From contig BJGE01000011.1 in assembly GCA_014190275.1 (NCBI GenBank), positions 1-40,364 on the forward strand: a stretch of 40,364 bases of DNA, written 5' to 3'. A program made the translations under genes and the position numbers. Under the pieces are notes generated by a model. That model made no database searches. It was not told the origin of the DNA and saw nothing but the letters and a program-made list of their open reading frames with translations. The DNA is from Actinomycetes bacterium (lineage in GTDB: Bacteria; Actinomycetota; Actinomycetes; S36-B12). Shown piece by piece: positions 1 through 8,583 of the stretch (positions are counted from its first letter, which is position 1; each line of letters begins with the position of its first letter).

Positions 1-42
1 CGACATGCGGCTGACTATTTTGCGGGAGTAATAAATGAATGA
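1..42 (+). CDS. purK: PurK C-terminus (partial)
   Basis: Only the last 13 codons are in the window. Frame 1 reads [13 protein letters not shown] and stops at TGA 40-42. This tail resembles the C-terminal end of the PurK ATP-grasp family (N5-carboxyaminoimidazole ribonucleotide synthase), which makes the substrate of PurE in de novo purine synthesis. The frame overlaps the purE start by 8 nt, the coupled arrangement expected of a purK-purE operon. The call rests on a short tail plus the neighbour, so the family is likely but not proven. Confidence 0.65.
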   Translation, partial: RHAADYFAGVINE

Positions 43-550
43 GCAACCCTTGGGCGAAGACGCCATGGTCGGCATCTGCATGGGCAGTGACTCCGACTGG
101 CCCACGATGCAAGCGGCGGCGACCGCATTAGACGAGTTCGGGGTTAGCCATGAGGTGCGGGTGGTTTCTGCGCACCGCATGCCCCTCGAGATGGTGGAGT
201 ACGGCACCACGGCGGTGGCGCGCGGCTTACAGGTGATCATCGCTGGCGCCGGCGGTGCGGCACACCTGCCGGGCATGCTCGCGTCCCTAACACCGTTGCC
301 GGTGATCGGGGTCCCGATCTCAACGTCGGCGCTGGAAGGCATGGATGCCCTGCTGTCGATTGTGCAGATGCCAGCCGGAGTGCCGGTCGCGACAGTGGCC
401 ATCGGTAATGCACGTAATGCGGGTTTGCTCGCCGTGCGCATGCTTGCTATGACGAACCCAAAGTTGCAGGCAGCAATGGTGAAGTTCCAGGCCGACCTGG
501 CTGCGTTAGCAAAAGCCAAGGGCGAAAACCTTGTACCGCCCGTTCAGTAG
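35..550 (+). CDS. purE: N5-CAIR mutase PurE
   Basis: Class I PurE, 171 aa, a normal length. It moves the carboxylate of N5-carboxyaminoimidazole ribonucleotide to C4 in cytosolic purine synthesis. Visible hallmarks are GSDSDW (residues 17-22), SAHRMP with the catalytic His47, and the glycine-rich [12 protein letters not shown] loop (70-81). The ATG at 35 was chosen because GGGAG lies 6 nt upstream and it overlaps the preceding purK stop. An in-frame ATG at 65 would also give a family-like start ([12 protein letters not shown]) but has a poorer ribosome site. The gene is followed on the opposite strand by a CoA-binding protein gene ending 11 bp downstream. Confidence 0.96.
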   Translation: MNEQPLGEDAMVGICMGSDSDWPTMQAAATALDEFGVSHEVRVVSAHRMPLEMVEYGTTAVARGLQVIIAGAGGAAHLPGMLASLTPLPVIGVPISTSALEGMDALLSIVQMPAGVPVATVAIGNARNAGLLAVRMLAMTNPKLQAAMVKFQADLAALAKAKGENLVPPVQ

Positions 551-560
551 TGCTGCGCTT

Positions 561-986
561 CTATTTGAGTAGCCGGTGCCATTCGATTGCCGGGCACTTG
601 TTCATGATCATCGTCAGGCCCGCATCAACCACCCGCTTGGCGGCCGCTTCGTCGATGACATCGAGCTGAAACCACACGGCACCGGCGCCGGCTGCGATCG
701 CCGCGTCGGCGAATTCGCCGGCCCGGTCTGACCGAACAAAAACATCAACCACATCGGGGATACCGACGGCGGCAGCAGCCTCGGCGATGGTGGCGTAGCC
801 CTGCTCGCCGTGCACGACTTCGGCCCTCGGCTGGATCGGAATCATTCGCTTACCGCGTTGTTGCAGTACTGAAGCGACGCCAAACGCGGCACGGTCTGGG
901 TTATTGCCCAAGCCGACCACGAACCAAAGTTCGCTGTCACGGAGCAACCGGTCGACATCGGCGGCGCTGCCGAAAAGATCGGTCAT
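561..986 (-). CDS. CoA-binding (YccU-type) protein
   Basis: 141 aa, one Rossmann-like CoA-binding domain (PF13380/YccU type). Recognisable parts are the opening strand with a glycine turn (LWFVVGLGNNPDR), the MIPIQPRAEVVHGEQGYATIAE segment, VDVFVRSDRAGEFADAAIAAGAGAVWFQ cut here into its two halves by the family alanine-rich helix, and the end NKCPAIEWHRLL, typical of the family (CPxxE...). The ATG at 986 was preferred over an ATG at 1070, because the longer form would run deep into ugd and adds a proline-rich tail unlike the family. It starts 1 nt after the ugd stop, so the two are probably translated from one message. The substrate is unknown. Confidence 0.86.
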   Translation of the reverse strand: MTDLFGSAADVDRLLRDSELWFVVGLGNNPDRAAFGVASVLQQRGKRMIPIQPRAEVVHGEQGYATIAEAAAAVGIPDVVDVFVRSDRAGEFADAAIAAGAGAVWFQLDVIDEAAAKRVVDAGLTMIMNKCPAIEWHRLLK

Positions 987-987
987 G

Positions 988-2304
988 TCAGGCGGTTGGG
1001 CGCCCGAGGGCGCGGTAGGTCCAGCCGGCCGCCCGCCATAGCTGCGGGTCAAGGCGATTGCGGGCATCAATTAGATGCCGTGGCTTGGCGGTCGACGTGA
1101 TTTTCGCGGGGTCCAATTCGCGGTATTCGGGCCACTCGGTCAGATGCAGTACCAGCTCAGCACCGGCCAGCGCTTCGGTGACATCTTCGAGATAGGTCAA
1201 GGTCGGGTACACCCGAGCCGCATTGGCCAGCGCCTTCGGGTCATGCACTACAACATTGCCACCGGCGTTGTGGATTGCAGCGGCAACTGCGAGGGCCGGT
1301 GAATCGCGGACATCGTCACTATCGGGCTTAAATGCGGCGCCTAGTACGGTGACGTTCCTACCGGCAAAGGAACCATCGAGTGCGGCGAGTGCCAGGCTCA
1401 CGGTGTGGGCGCGCTGGCGCAGATTGATCTGATCGACCTCACGGAGGAATGCGAGGGCTTCCTCGGCGCCGAGCTCACCGGCCCGCGCCATGAAGGCGCG
1501 GATATCCTTTGGCAAGCACCCGCCGCCAAATCCCAAACCGGCCGCCAGGAATTGATTACCGATGCGCGGGTCGTAGCCAATTGCCTCGGCAAGTTGGGTG
1601 ATATCGGCGCCCGCGGCCTCGCAGACTTCAGCCATCGCGTTGATGAATGAGATCTTCGTAGCGAGGAATGAATTGGCGGCGACTTTGACAAGCTCCGCCG
1701 TTGGGAAGTCGGTTACGAGGAACGGCACGCCTTGATCGATAAGTGGTGCATAGACCTGACGCAGTAGTTCTTCGGCGTGCTGGCTTCGAACTCCCACCAC
1801 GAGTCGATCCGGGTGCAAGGTGTCGGTGACCGCGAAGCCCTCCCGGAGGAATTCCGGATTCCATGCCACTTCGGCAGCGGGTGCGGTCAGGGCCAACTGC
1901 TCCGCGAGCAGGGCCGCGGTGCCAACCGGCACGGTGGATTTACCGACCACCAAAGCCCCGGTGCGCAGATGCGGTGCCAAAGCTTGGATGGAGCCGAAGA
2001 CCTGGGAGAGGTCGGCGGCATTGGCACCGGACTGCTGCGGGGTACCGACGCAGATGAAGTGGATATCGGCGGCCGTGGCGGCCTCGGCCAGCGAGGTGGT
2101 AAATCGCAGGCGGCCGGCGGCAATATTGCGGTGAAGTACCTCGGGCAGGCCAGGCTCATAGAACGGAACCCGCCCACTTTGCAAAATCTCGACCTTGGCC
2201 GGATCGATATCGACCCCGATGACCTCAAAACCCAACTCGGCCATGCAGGCGGCGTGGGTGGCCCCTAAATAGCCGGTTCCTATGACAGACAGTCGCAAGG
2301 TCAC
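988..2304 (-). CDS. ugd: UDP-glucose 6-dehydrogenase
   Basis: 438 aa. Oxidises UDP-glucose twice with NAD to UDP-glucuronate, a donor for surface polysaccharides. Visible are the NAD-binding GTGYLG (residues 9-14), acidic VDID at the end of strand 2 (31-34), the GKSTVPVGT motif (121-129), Lys217 in the NSFLATK segment, and the catalytic Cys263 in GFGGGCLPKD. GTG 2304 was chosen because the protein must begin near LRLSVIGTGYLG and a TAnnnT hexamer sits exactly -12 to -7 from it, pointing to a leaderless message; TTG 2298 is an alternative. It is divergent from the glycosyltransferase operon and precedes the CoA-binding gene by 1 nt. Confidence 0.96.
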   Translation of the reverse strand: MTLRLSVIGTGYLGATHAACMAELGFEVIGVDIDPAKVEILQSGRVPFYEPGLPEVLHRNIAAGRLRFTTSLAEAATAADIHFICVGTPQQSGANAADLSQVFGSIQALAPHLRTGALVVGKSTVPVGTAALLAEQLALTAPAAEVAWNPEFLREGFAVTDTLHPDRLVVGVRSQHAEELLRQVYAPLIDQGVPFLVTDFPTAELVKVAANSFLATKISFINAMAEVCEAAGADITQLAEAIGYDPRIGNQFLAAGLGFGGGCLPKDIRAFMARAGELGAEEALAFLREVDQINLRQRAHTVSLALAALDGSFAGRNVTVLGAAFKPDSDDVRDSPALAVAAAIHNAGGNVVVHDPKALANAARVYPTLTYLEDVTEALAGAELVLHLTEWPEYRELDPAKITSTAKPRHLIDARNRLDPQLWRAAGWTYRALGRPTA

Positions 2305-2310
2305 CGGTGA

Positions 2311-2316
2311 AGACTA
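2311..2316 (-). promoter_or_regulatory. -10 box of ugd, leaderless
   Basis: On the minus strand the hexamer TAGTCT occupies -12 to -7 relative to GTG 2304, so transcription would begin on the start codon itself. No Shine-Dalgarno sequence lies at the usual distance. One of eight such cases in the window. Confidence 0.6.
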
Positions 2317-2329
2317 TCTGCCCTCTAAG

Positions 2330-3913
2330 GTGGCGTTCGTGGGCATTGCCGGGGTCCGAATCCGCACTCGCGCCAGCAGGTGGCGGGTCGAGGCGGCTGG
2401 CGTCGAACAGCTCCAGCAATTGTGTGTCACGAGTGTTGGCGCGGCGCGGGTGACCAATTTGGAGATCCGACTTCGCCACTGGTCCCCGCCCAAGGGTTGG
2501 GTGGGCGCCCCGGCGACCCCGGGACTGGTGGCGTATTTGATCGACCCGAGGGGTGCGGGTGCCCAGGTGGTGTTGGCTTGGCGCGAGCCGATTGACATCG
2601 CGCTGGCACTTGCCGCCGCGGTGCGATGCCTGCGACCAACACTTGGCCTAGGGGTCCGGCCCCAGCTCACCCTTGCCCCGGGGTTACCCGCGGCGGCGGC
2701 CGCACTCGCGGCCGAGGTGCACGACGTGGTCCGACCAGATGACACCGTGCATGCGCACTTGCGCAGATGCGACACCTTGGTCGTACCACGGCCTGACCTA
2801 CTACCGGAAATACCGCGGGCAACCACCGTGGTGGTTTCCGATGGCACTTGGCAAGTGGCTGGCACCTCGCATCCGGTGTGGGTCGACCCCAGCGTGCACC
2901 ACCCGATCGGTCGCAGGTCATCGGGAGTCACCGACGTGATTTCAGCCACCGTCACGGGCGGCATTCTTAAGTTACGTGGCACCTCACTCAAACTTGATAT
3001 CACCGGCGACCTGAAATCGGAGGATGTGAGCGCGCTAGTGTCGGTAGCGGCCGTGCGCACCGACTCCGATCTCGGCCCGAGGTGGATGAATCAGTTACAT
3101 GCTTGCGGAATTATTGTTAATGCGGAACAAGTTGATCTGCTGGAAGCGCAGGTAGCATCGGTTAGTGCTCGCCGCACGGCTCTACAAACCAGTACCCCAG
3201 CAGCCGCACTCGGGAGCTGGCCTTCGGTGAGTGCAGTTCTCCTTACCAATCGCGATACCTATCTAGGTCGGGCGATGAAGCAAATCGCGCGATTGGATTA
3301 CCCAAACCTGCAGGTGACCGTCGGGCTACATGGATTTGAGTTAGCCGCCAACCAAAGTGCTGAATTATCGGCCGTGGCCGGGCGGGAGATACATTTCAGT
3401 TCGGTGCCCAAGTCGGTGCCCTTCGGTGCTGCGATGCAGTTGATGAGTCAGCGCGCCGACGGTGAGCTGATTACCAAGATTGACGATGACGACTACTACG
3501 GTGCGGACCATATTTGGGATTTGGTGGTTGCACGCCTGTACTCCAGAGCCCAGGTAGTAGGCAAGGCGCTCGATTGGATTTACCTTGAGGGCGAGGACAC
3601 CACGGTATTTCGACCTACTTATGCCGCAGAAAAGTACTCCTTCTTCGTGGCCGGCGGCACTATCTTGATTTCCCGTGCCGATCTTGCCGATGTTGGTGGC
3701 TGGCGCCCGGTGGGGAAGTCAATCGATAGGGGATTACTGGAAAGTATCAAACAGTCAGGCGGCTTGATCTACCGCACCCACGGCCTGGGTTACCTTTATG
3801 TTCGGCATTTGGCGACCCACACCGCGGTGGTCGCCGATGAGCACTTCCTTACAAAAACTCAGCAAACCTGGATCGGGTTGCTGGAACATGAAGTGTTTGG
3901 TACCGCAGAGTGA
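2330..3913 (+). CDS. Glycosyltransferase, GT2-like C-terminal domain
   Basis: 527 aa from GTG 2330. The C-terminal part (about 290-520) is a GT-A/GT2-like domain: it opens with VSAVLLTNRDTYLGRAM, carries the metal-binding acidic run KIDDDDYYG (Asp385-388), then a VAGGTILISRADLADVGGW acceptor-side segment and SIDRGLL. The first ~285 residues match no domain I can name. No membrane segment is evident, so it should act in the cytosol on a lipid-linked or nucleotide acceptor. ATG 2282 would add 16 residues but overlaps the start of divergent ugd by 23 bp; I prefer GTG 2330, with moderate certainty. It is first in a four-gene run and overlaps the next gene (GTGA). Donor and acceptor are unknown. 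Confidence 0.85.
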   Translation: MAFVGIAGVRIRTRASRWRVEAAGVEQLQQLCVTSVGAARVTNLEIRLRHWSPPKGWVGAPATPGLVAYLIDPRGAGAQVVLAWREPIDIALALAAAVRCLRPTLGLGVRPQLTLAPGLPAAAAALAAEVHDVVRPDDTVHAHLRRCDTLVVPRPDLLPEIPRATTVVVSDGTWQVAGTSHPVWVDPSVHHPIGRRSSGVTDVISATVTGGILKLRGTSLKLDITGDLKSEDVSALVSVAAVRTDSDLGPRWMNQLHACGIIVNAEQVDLLEAQVASVSARRTALQTSTPAAALGSWPSVSAVLLTNRDTYLGRAMKQIARLDYPNLQVTVGLHGFELAANQSAELSAVAGREIHFSSVPKSVPFGAAMQLMSQRADGELITKIDDDDYYGADHIWDLVVARLYSRAQVVGKALDWIYLEGEDTTVFRPTYAAEKYSFFVAGGTILISRADLADVGGWRPVGKSIDRGLLESIKQSGGLIYRTHGLGYLYVRHLATHTAVVADEHFLTKTQQTWIGLLEHEVFGTAE

Positions 3914-4923
3914 ACTCATCTTCTCTGCACCTGCCGATGGTGTCGGTGATTATGCCCGTCATCAATGAGGAGCGACACCTGCAGCATTCGGTTGAACGAA
4001 TTCTTCAGCAGGACTATCCGGGAGGGCTTGAAGTAATAGTTGCGGTAGGTCCATCGCGTGATCGCACTGCTGAGGTTGCCGTGGATATCGCGGCCCGTGA
4101 TGCTCGGGTGCAGGTTGTCGAAAATCCGTCCGGCAAGACACCGTCGGGTTTAAATGCTGCGATTCAAATTGCGAGCGGGGAAGTAATCGTTCGGGTGGAT
4201 GGCCATGCGATGATCCCAAGTGACTACATCACGGTCGCGGTGGAAACCTTGCAAACTAGTGGTGCCGACAATGTCGGCGGCATGATGAATGCGGAGGGCA
4301 CCACGGATTTTGAGCAAGCTGCGGCGCGCGCGATGACCTCGCGCTTTGGCGTTGGGGGAGCAGCATTTCATGTCGGTGGTAGCGCTGGTCCGGCACTTAC
4401 CGTTTACCTGGGATGTTTTCGCCGCGAGGCACTTGATCGAGTCGGCGGCTACGACATCACGATGGAGCGGGCACAGGATTGGGAAATGAATCTGCGCATC
4501 AGGCAAACCGGTGGCACGGTCTGGTTCAACCCGGACTTGAAAGTCACCTATCGGCCCCGACCAACCCTTGGCGCATTGGCTAGGCAGTACCACGATTACG
4601 GGCGTTGGCGCCGAGAAGTCGCAACGCGCCATCCCGAAACCGTCTCACTGCGCTATCTCGCGGCTCCCATCGCCGTTGTCGCAGTGATCGTCGGCACGGT
4701 TCTTGGGCTCCTTGGGTTACTCCTTGGGGCGCCTTGGCTGGCGGTAATCGGATTTGCTGCACCGGCCGGCTATCTGGTGCTTGACCTGCTGGCAAGTTTA
4801 GTGGCCGCCGGCACCAAACCGCGGTTGACAATTGGGGCAGCGCTGGCACTGCCGATGGTTTACGCGACCATGCATGCATCCTGGGGCTTCGGATTTCTGC
4901 GCGGCGGGGTGGGTAAACCATGA
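3910..4923 (+). CDS. GT2 glycosyltransferase, ExoA-like
   Basis: 337 aa. The N-terminal GT2 domain shows VSVIMPVINEERHL, the IVRVDGHAMIP segment (DxH in place of the classic DxD, as seen in ExoA-type enzymes), GGSAGPALTVYLGCFRREALDRVGGYD, and the ERAQDWEMNLRIRQTGG segment containing the catalytic-base-like Asp. Two or three hydrophobic helices follow from about residue 245, so the enzyme is probably membrane-anchored with its active site in the cytosol. It starts with GTG overlapping the previous stop (GTGA) and ends overlapping the next start (ATGA), so translation of the run is coupled. Likely adds a sugar to a membrane-linked glycan; ExoA is a glucosyltransferase, but the donor here is not predictable. 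Confidence 0.9.
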   Translation: MNSSSLHLPMVSVIMPVINEERHLQHSVERILQQDYPGGLEVIVAVGPSRDRTAEVAVDIAARDARVQVVENPSGKTPSGLNAAIQIASGEVIVRVDGHAMIPSDYITVAVETLQTSGADNVGGMMNAEGTTDFEQAAARAMTSRFGVGGAAFHVGGSAGPALTVYLGCFRREALDRVGGYDITMERAQDWEMNLRIRQTGGTVWFNPDLKVTYRPRPTLGALARQYHDYGRWRREVATRHPETVSLRYLAAPIAVVAVIVGTVLGLLGLLLGAPWLAVIGFAAPAGYLVLDLLASLVAAGTKPRLTIGAALALPMVYATMHASWGFGFLRGGVGKP

Positions 4924-5888
4924 AACTCAGGTCGCTATTTGGCCGGCAAGCCGGCGCACCGTTGCGCTGGTCGGTCGTCACTGCGGCACCGAAGGGGGAA
5001 CCTGGCCTGCTCTGGGGTGATACCTGGTTTGCCACCGATTTAGTTGCTGCTCTGCAGCGACAGGGCCAGATCGCTGCCGTGGTGCCTCGAGGGGGTGCGC
5101 AATCTCCCGCGCGAGAACGCGATGACGTGGTGCTGGTATTGCGCGGCCTTCGTCGCGTGCATCCGGTGCCGAATGCACCTGCTGGCAGTCCAACAACTTG
5201 GATGATGTGGATTATTTCGCACCCTGAATTAATCGAGCCTGACGAGTTGGGCGATTACGACGCGGTATTCGCTGCCAGTCAATCGTGGGGCGATCCAAAA
5301 GTTGTTACCCCACTTTTGCAGGCTACCAATCCGCTGCGCTTCACCCCGCAGGCCGCTGCGCCCGATACCGGAGATGATGTGCTCTTCGTGGGATCCACCC
5401 GCGGCTCCTTCCGTCCCATCGTCAAGGATGCCATTTCGGTCGATGCGAATATCGCAATTTATGGAGTCGGCTGGGAGGCCTACTTGGAGCCCCAGCAAAT
5501 CCGCGCGGGATTCTTGCCCAATATCGAACTACCGGCGGCCTATGCGAGTGCCGGAGTGGTGCTCAATGACCACTGGCCGCAGATGGCTGCAGATGGATTT
5601 TTATCAAATCGACTTTTTGATGCGGTTGCTGCAGGTGCACGAGTGATTTCAGATCCGGCACAAGGGCTCGAGCGCATATTCGGTAATGGGGTGCGCATTT
5701 ATCAAGGCCCGGCGCAGTTGCGCGAATTGTTAAATAGGGACCGGGACGAAGTATTTGGTGACCGGCGAACTCGGCTGGCGGTAGCCAAAGAGGTAGCGCA
5801 ATCACATAGTTTTGATGTGCGCGCCCGGGTCCTAATTGAGCGGGCGCAAGCCCTGCGGTCGGTCGCACGTGCGGACGGCCATGTCTAA
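4920..5888 (+). CDS. Glycosyltransferase, Glyco_trans_1_2 (CgeB-like)
   Basis: 322 aa, GT-B fold with the CgeB-like C-terminal domain (PF13524 type). The C-terminal half has the hallmark run from LPNIELPAAYASAGVVLND through SNRLFDAVAAGARVISD, followed by a short end domain. The N-terminal half begins WSVVTAAPKGEPGLLWGDTW and contains TTWMMWIISHPELI. No signal peptide or membrane helix is seen. ATG overlaps the previous stop (ATGA), and the end overlaps the next start by 8 bp. Third enzyme of the glycosyltransferase run; the sugar is unknown. Confidence 0.85.
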   Translation: MKLRSLFGRQAGAPLRWSVVTAAPKGEPGLLWGDTWFATDLVAALQRQGQIAAVVPRGGAQSPARERDDVVLVLRGLRRVHPVPNAPAGSPTTWMMWIISHPELIEPDELGDYDAVFAASQSWGDPKVVTPLLQATNPLRFTPQAAAPDTGDDVLFVGSTRGSFRPIVKDAISVDANIAIYGVGWEAYLEPQQIRAGFLPNIELPAAYASAGVVLNDHWPQMAADGFLSNRLFDAVAAGARVISDPAQGLERIFGNGVRIYQGPAQLRELLNRDRDEVFGDRRTRLAVAKEVAQSHSFDVRARVLIERAQALRSVARADGHV

Positions 5889-7032
5889 GCCCCGAGTCGT
5901 GATTATCGCCAATAACATAGAGGAGCTCGGAGGGGCGCAGCGTATCGTTCACGTGCTAGGCCAGGGCCTAGCCGAACGCGGGTATCCGACACAGTTGGTT
6001 GGGGTTGCGCCACACCCCCCAAAGCACATTTATGTCGCGGCACCGGCATACCGGTCCACCACCTTGATGAGTGCCTGCTGGCCACCTGCCATCGCGCCAT
6101 CGGGACCCCTGGGCAAGTACCGCCCTGCAGTTCGCAGGCGGCGCAACACTAGATTTCGCCTTCACGCCGAAGCAGTCGACCAGCTGCGTCAGTTGCTATC
6201 GGCCGGGCCGCCCGGGGTTATCATCTGCGCCCAGCTGAAGGCGATGCCGTTATTGCAGGACGCAGGGATTGACGGCTGGCGGGTGATCGGTCAGTACCAC
6301 GCCTCCTTCGAAGCCGCTGCAAACAGCCGCGATCTGCGCCGAGCTCTGAGGAATTATCGAGACGTCAGTACCGTGGCACTGTTGACCGCGCAGGATGCGG
6401 CCCTGTTCGCCGATGCGGGGTTGAAGAACACGCGTTGGATCCCGAACCCACTTGCCTACTGGCCGGTTGACGCAGCGGACCTCGCCGGTCGGACTGTTAC
6501 CTACCTCGGGCGACTGTCCAAGGAGAAGGGCCCGGGCATCCTGCTGGCTGCCTGGAGCCAACTGGATCCACGCTTTGCCGATTGGAGCTTGCAGTTCGTT
6601 GGCGCGGGACCACTTGAGGGAGCACTTCGGGCGCAAGCCGCCGCCCTCGGACCCGCGGGCCGGCGCATTGCATTTCGGCCCCCGGTTGCGGATCCGGACC
6701 GGGTGCTGCTCGGCTCGGATGTGCTCGCCATGCCGTCGCTGACGGAGGGGTTCCCGCTGGTTTTGGCCGAGGCGATGGCCTGTGGGCTGCCGGTCGTGGC
6801 CGCTGACTGCTCACCTGGTGTGCGAGTCCTCGTGCATGATGGGGTAAATGGCTTGTTGGCGGCCCGTGGCGATGCCCGTGATTTTGCCGCAAAGCTGACG
6901 CTAGCGATGGACTCACCGCAGCTGCGCCAGGTACTCGGGTCGGCGGCCCGAGCTTCCGTTGAGTACCTCAAGGTCCCGAGGGTCTTGGATCAGTGGGAGT
7001 CGTTGATCGCTGAAGTCACAGATGCGCGTTAG
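5881..7032 (+). CDS. GT4 family glycosyltransferase
   Basis: 383 aa, GT-B fold. N-terminal acceptor domain starts VVIIANNIEELGGAQRIV, the GGA(Q/E)R motif of GT4. The C-terminal donor domain shows TVTYLGRLSKEKGPGILLAAW, LQFVGAGPLEGAL, and the EGFPLVLAEAMACGLPVVA segment with the two conserved Glu of the EX7E motif. ATG 5881 was chosen over an ATG at 5836 because the protein then begins at the family's first strand and overlaps the previous gene by 8 bp instead of 53. Fourth of the run. It meets the oppositely oriented cytidylyltransferase gene tail to tail with a 17-bp overlap. Confidence 0.93.
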   Translation: MSKPRVVIIANNIEELGGAQRIVHVLGQGLAERGYPTQLVGVAPHPPKHIYVAAPAYRSTTLMSACWPPAIAPSGPLGKYRPAVRRRRNTRFRLHAEAVDQLRQLLSAGPPGVIICAQLKAMPLLQDAGIDGWRVIGQYHASFEAAANSRDLRRALRNYRDVSTVALLTAQDAALFADAGLKNTRWIPNPLAYWPVDAADLAGRTVTYLGRLSKEKGPGILLAAWSQLDPRFADWSLQFVGAGPLEGALRAQAAALGPAGRRIAFRPPVADPDRVLLGSDVLAMPSLTEGFPLVLAEAMACGLPVVAADCSPGVRVLVHDGVNGLLAARGDARDFAAKLTLAMDSPQLRQVLGSAARASVEYLKVPRVLDQWESLIAEVTDAR

Positions 7033-7708
7033 CGCGCGATAAGTCATCCTCGAAGTCGACCTCGACAGCGAATAGGTCGGTGATATCGAGCGGGATGACT
7101 CTGGTGGCGTCCTGGGCGACGGTTATCTCAATCCCCCGCTCGAAATAATCCATGTCATCGCACGCGGCCAGGCCGCGAATCAGGTTTGCGCGGTCAGTAG
7201 CGCTGATGTAATTGATTCCGACGGCCTCGCCGAGGGCCTCGGTTACCTGTTTGGAGAGCAGCGCCACATACCCGTCCTGGTCGACGGTGTATTTGATCTC
7301 CTCTTCACCTACAACCGCGGTGTTGACGCAGATGAACGACTTGTCAGCCTCGATGAGCTCGCGGGCCCGGACGAGCACCTCGGCGTCGAAAACCACATCA
7401 CCATTCATCCAGAGCACCCCACCGGGTGGTGCCAAGCGCAGGGCCTTGAGCAGGCTGCGGTTGGTGTTGGTCTGGTCAAAGGACTCGTTGTAGATGTACG
7501 AGACATCCGGAAACGCCTCAAGGATCAGTTCGAGCTTGAAGCCGACCACGGTGGTAACTCGAAGCCCATCGCCGAAGACCTTGGTTAGGTTGTCAAGCTG
7601 CTGGCGCATGATGGTGCGCCCGTCGATGAGCGGAGTCAGCGGCTTCGGCCACGGCTTACCAAGCCTGGTGCCCATGCCGGCAGCCAAGATCACCGCATGT
7701 ACGGTCAT
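7016..7708 (-). CDS. NTP transferase, cytidylyltransferase-like
   Basis: 230 aa, a single nucleotidyltransferase domain without acetyltransferase repeats. The signature VILAAGMGTRLG...PKPLTPLIDG is at the N-terminus, then VGFKLELILEAF, a NESFDQTNTNRSLLKAL stretch like the TNxxSL region of LicC/inositol-phosphate cytidylyltransferases, and WMNGDVVFD with the metal-binding Asp. It probably activates a phosphorylated alcohol or sugar with CTP. The CDP-alcohol phosphotransferase encoded divergently 2 kb away is a plausible user of the product. ATG 7708 was chosen over ATG 7732 because it opens at the first beta strand (MTVHAVILAAG). The exact substrate (choline-P, glycerol-P, inositol-P or other) cannot be told. 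Confidence 0.85.
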   Translation of the reverse strand: MTVHAVILAAGMGTRLGKPWPKPLTPLIDGRTIMRQQLDNLTKVFGDGLRVTTVVGFKLELILEAFPDVSYIYNESFDQTNTNRSLLKALRLAPPGGVLWMNGDVVFDAEVLVRARELIEADKSFICVNTAVVGEEEIKYTVDQDGYVALLSKQVTEALGEAVGINYISATDRANLIRGLAACDDMDYFERGIEITVAQDATRVIPLDITDLFAVEVDFEDDLSRANAHL

Positions 7709-7796
7709 GCGGTGCCCCCGGCCACGGGGCACCTGCGAAAGAACCTTGAAACGCCCCTGATCGGGAGCATGACTGGGGATTTCCGCGGCACTGGCC

Positions 7797-7802
7797 TATC
7801 GT
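7797..7802 (+). promoter_or_regulatory. -10 box of ABC permease, leaderless
   Basis: TATCGT lies at -12 to -7 from GTG 7809, which predicts transcription starting at the start codon. It sits in the 100-bp gap between the divergent cytidylyltransferase gene and the exporter operon. Confidence 0.6.
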
Positions 7803-7808
7803 AACGGG

Positions 7809-8582
7809 GTGCGCATTATCTGGGAGCACCGTCAGGTGCTCCGCATGTTGGTCCTGCGGGATCTGCAAAAGCAGTACACCAAATTCCGGCTGGGCTACCT
7901 TTGGACCCTGCTCGAGCCGCTCGGCATGGCATTGGTGCTCTGGTTTGTCTTTACCCAATTACTCGGCGGGAAAAAACTGGGCCTGCAGCCGTACTTCCTG
8001 TTCATCGCGGTGGGGATCTTGCCCTGGTGGTGGTTTGCCCGAGGGGTCTCCGGGGCGGCAAGGACATTTCGTCGCAACCCGGTATTGCTGCGGATGAGTG
8101 TGCTGCCCACGAAACTTTGGGTCGTCCGCGTGGTTTTGGTCGCGATGGTCGAATACCTGCTGTCACTTCCGGTCATCTTGATCGCCATGCTCGCAACCGG
8201 CACGTTACCGGGGCCGCTAATCGCATTGTTCCCGGTCGCGATCATCGTGCAATTCTTCTTGATGTACGGCCTTGCCATGTTGATTGCCGCTGGTTCCGCC
8301 GTCATTCCTGACCTGGCCCGCATTGTGCGAATCGTGCTGCGCGCGACTTTCTACCTATCGCCGGTTTTGTATTCGATCGCCAACATCCCCGCGGGAGCGC
8401 AGGTAATAGCCGCGGTGAATCCACTGGTTGGTATTTTGGGCCTGTATCGAATCGGGTTTTGGCCAACCGAAATCGATTCGCTCCCGCATTACGGTATTTC
8501 CCTAGGCGTGACGGCCGTTATCTTCATCTCGGGCTCGGTGGTCTTCCAGCGGCTCGAAGGCCGCATTTTGAAGGAGGGCTGA
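7809..8582 (+). CDS. ABC-2 type polysaccharide exporter permease (Wzm-like)
   Basis: 257 aa, six predicted hydrophobic segments, the normal size for Wzm/TagG/KpsM permeases. The N-terminal amphipathic part VLRDLQKQYTKFRLGYLW followed by TLLEPLGMALVLWFVFTQLLG is typical of ABC2_membrane proteins of O-antigen and teichoic-acid exporters. ILPWWWFARGVSGAARTFRRNPVLL and the YLSPVLYSIANIP stretch are also family-like. Start GTG 7809 is supported by a TAnnnT box at the leaderless position. The partner ATPase gene starts 1 nt after the stop. It likely carries a lipid-linked glycan across the membrane. Confidence 0.92.
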   Translation: MRIIWEHRQVLRMLVLRDLQKQYTKFRLGYLWTLLEPLGMALVLWFVFTQLLGGKKLGLQPYFLFIAVGILPWWWFARGVSGAARTFRRNPVLLRMSVLPTKLWVVRVVLVAMVEYLLSLPVILIAMLATGTLPGPLIALFPVAIIVQFFLMYGLAMLIAAGSAVIPDLARIVRIVLRATFYLSPVLYSIANIPAGAQVIAAVNPLVGILGLYRIGFWPTEIDSLPHYGISLGVTAVIFISGSVVFQRLEGRILKEG

Positions 8583-8583
8583 G

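Noticed and set aside
2314-3060. 248-codon minus-strand frame opposite the first glycosyltransferase
   Set aside because: Ser/Thr/Ala-rich shadow of the N-terminal domain; it overlaps the ugd promoter and has no recognisable fold.
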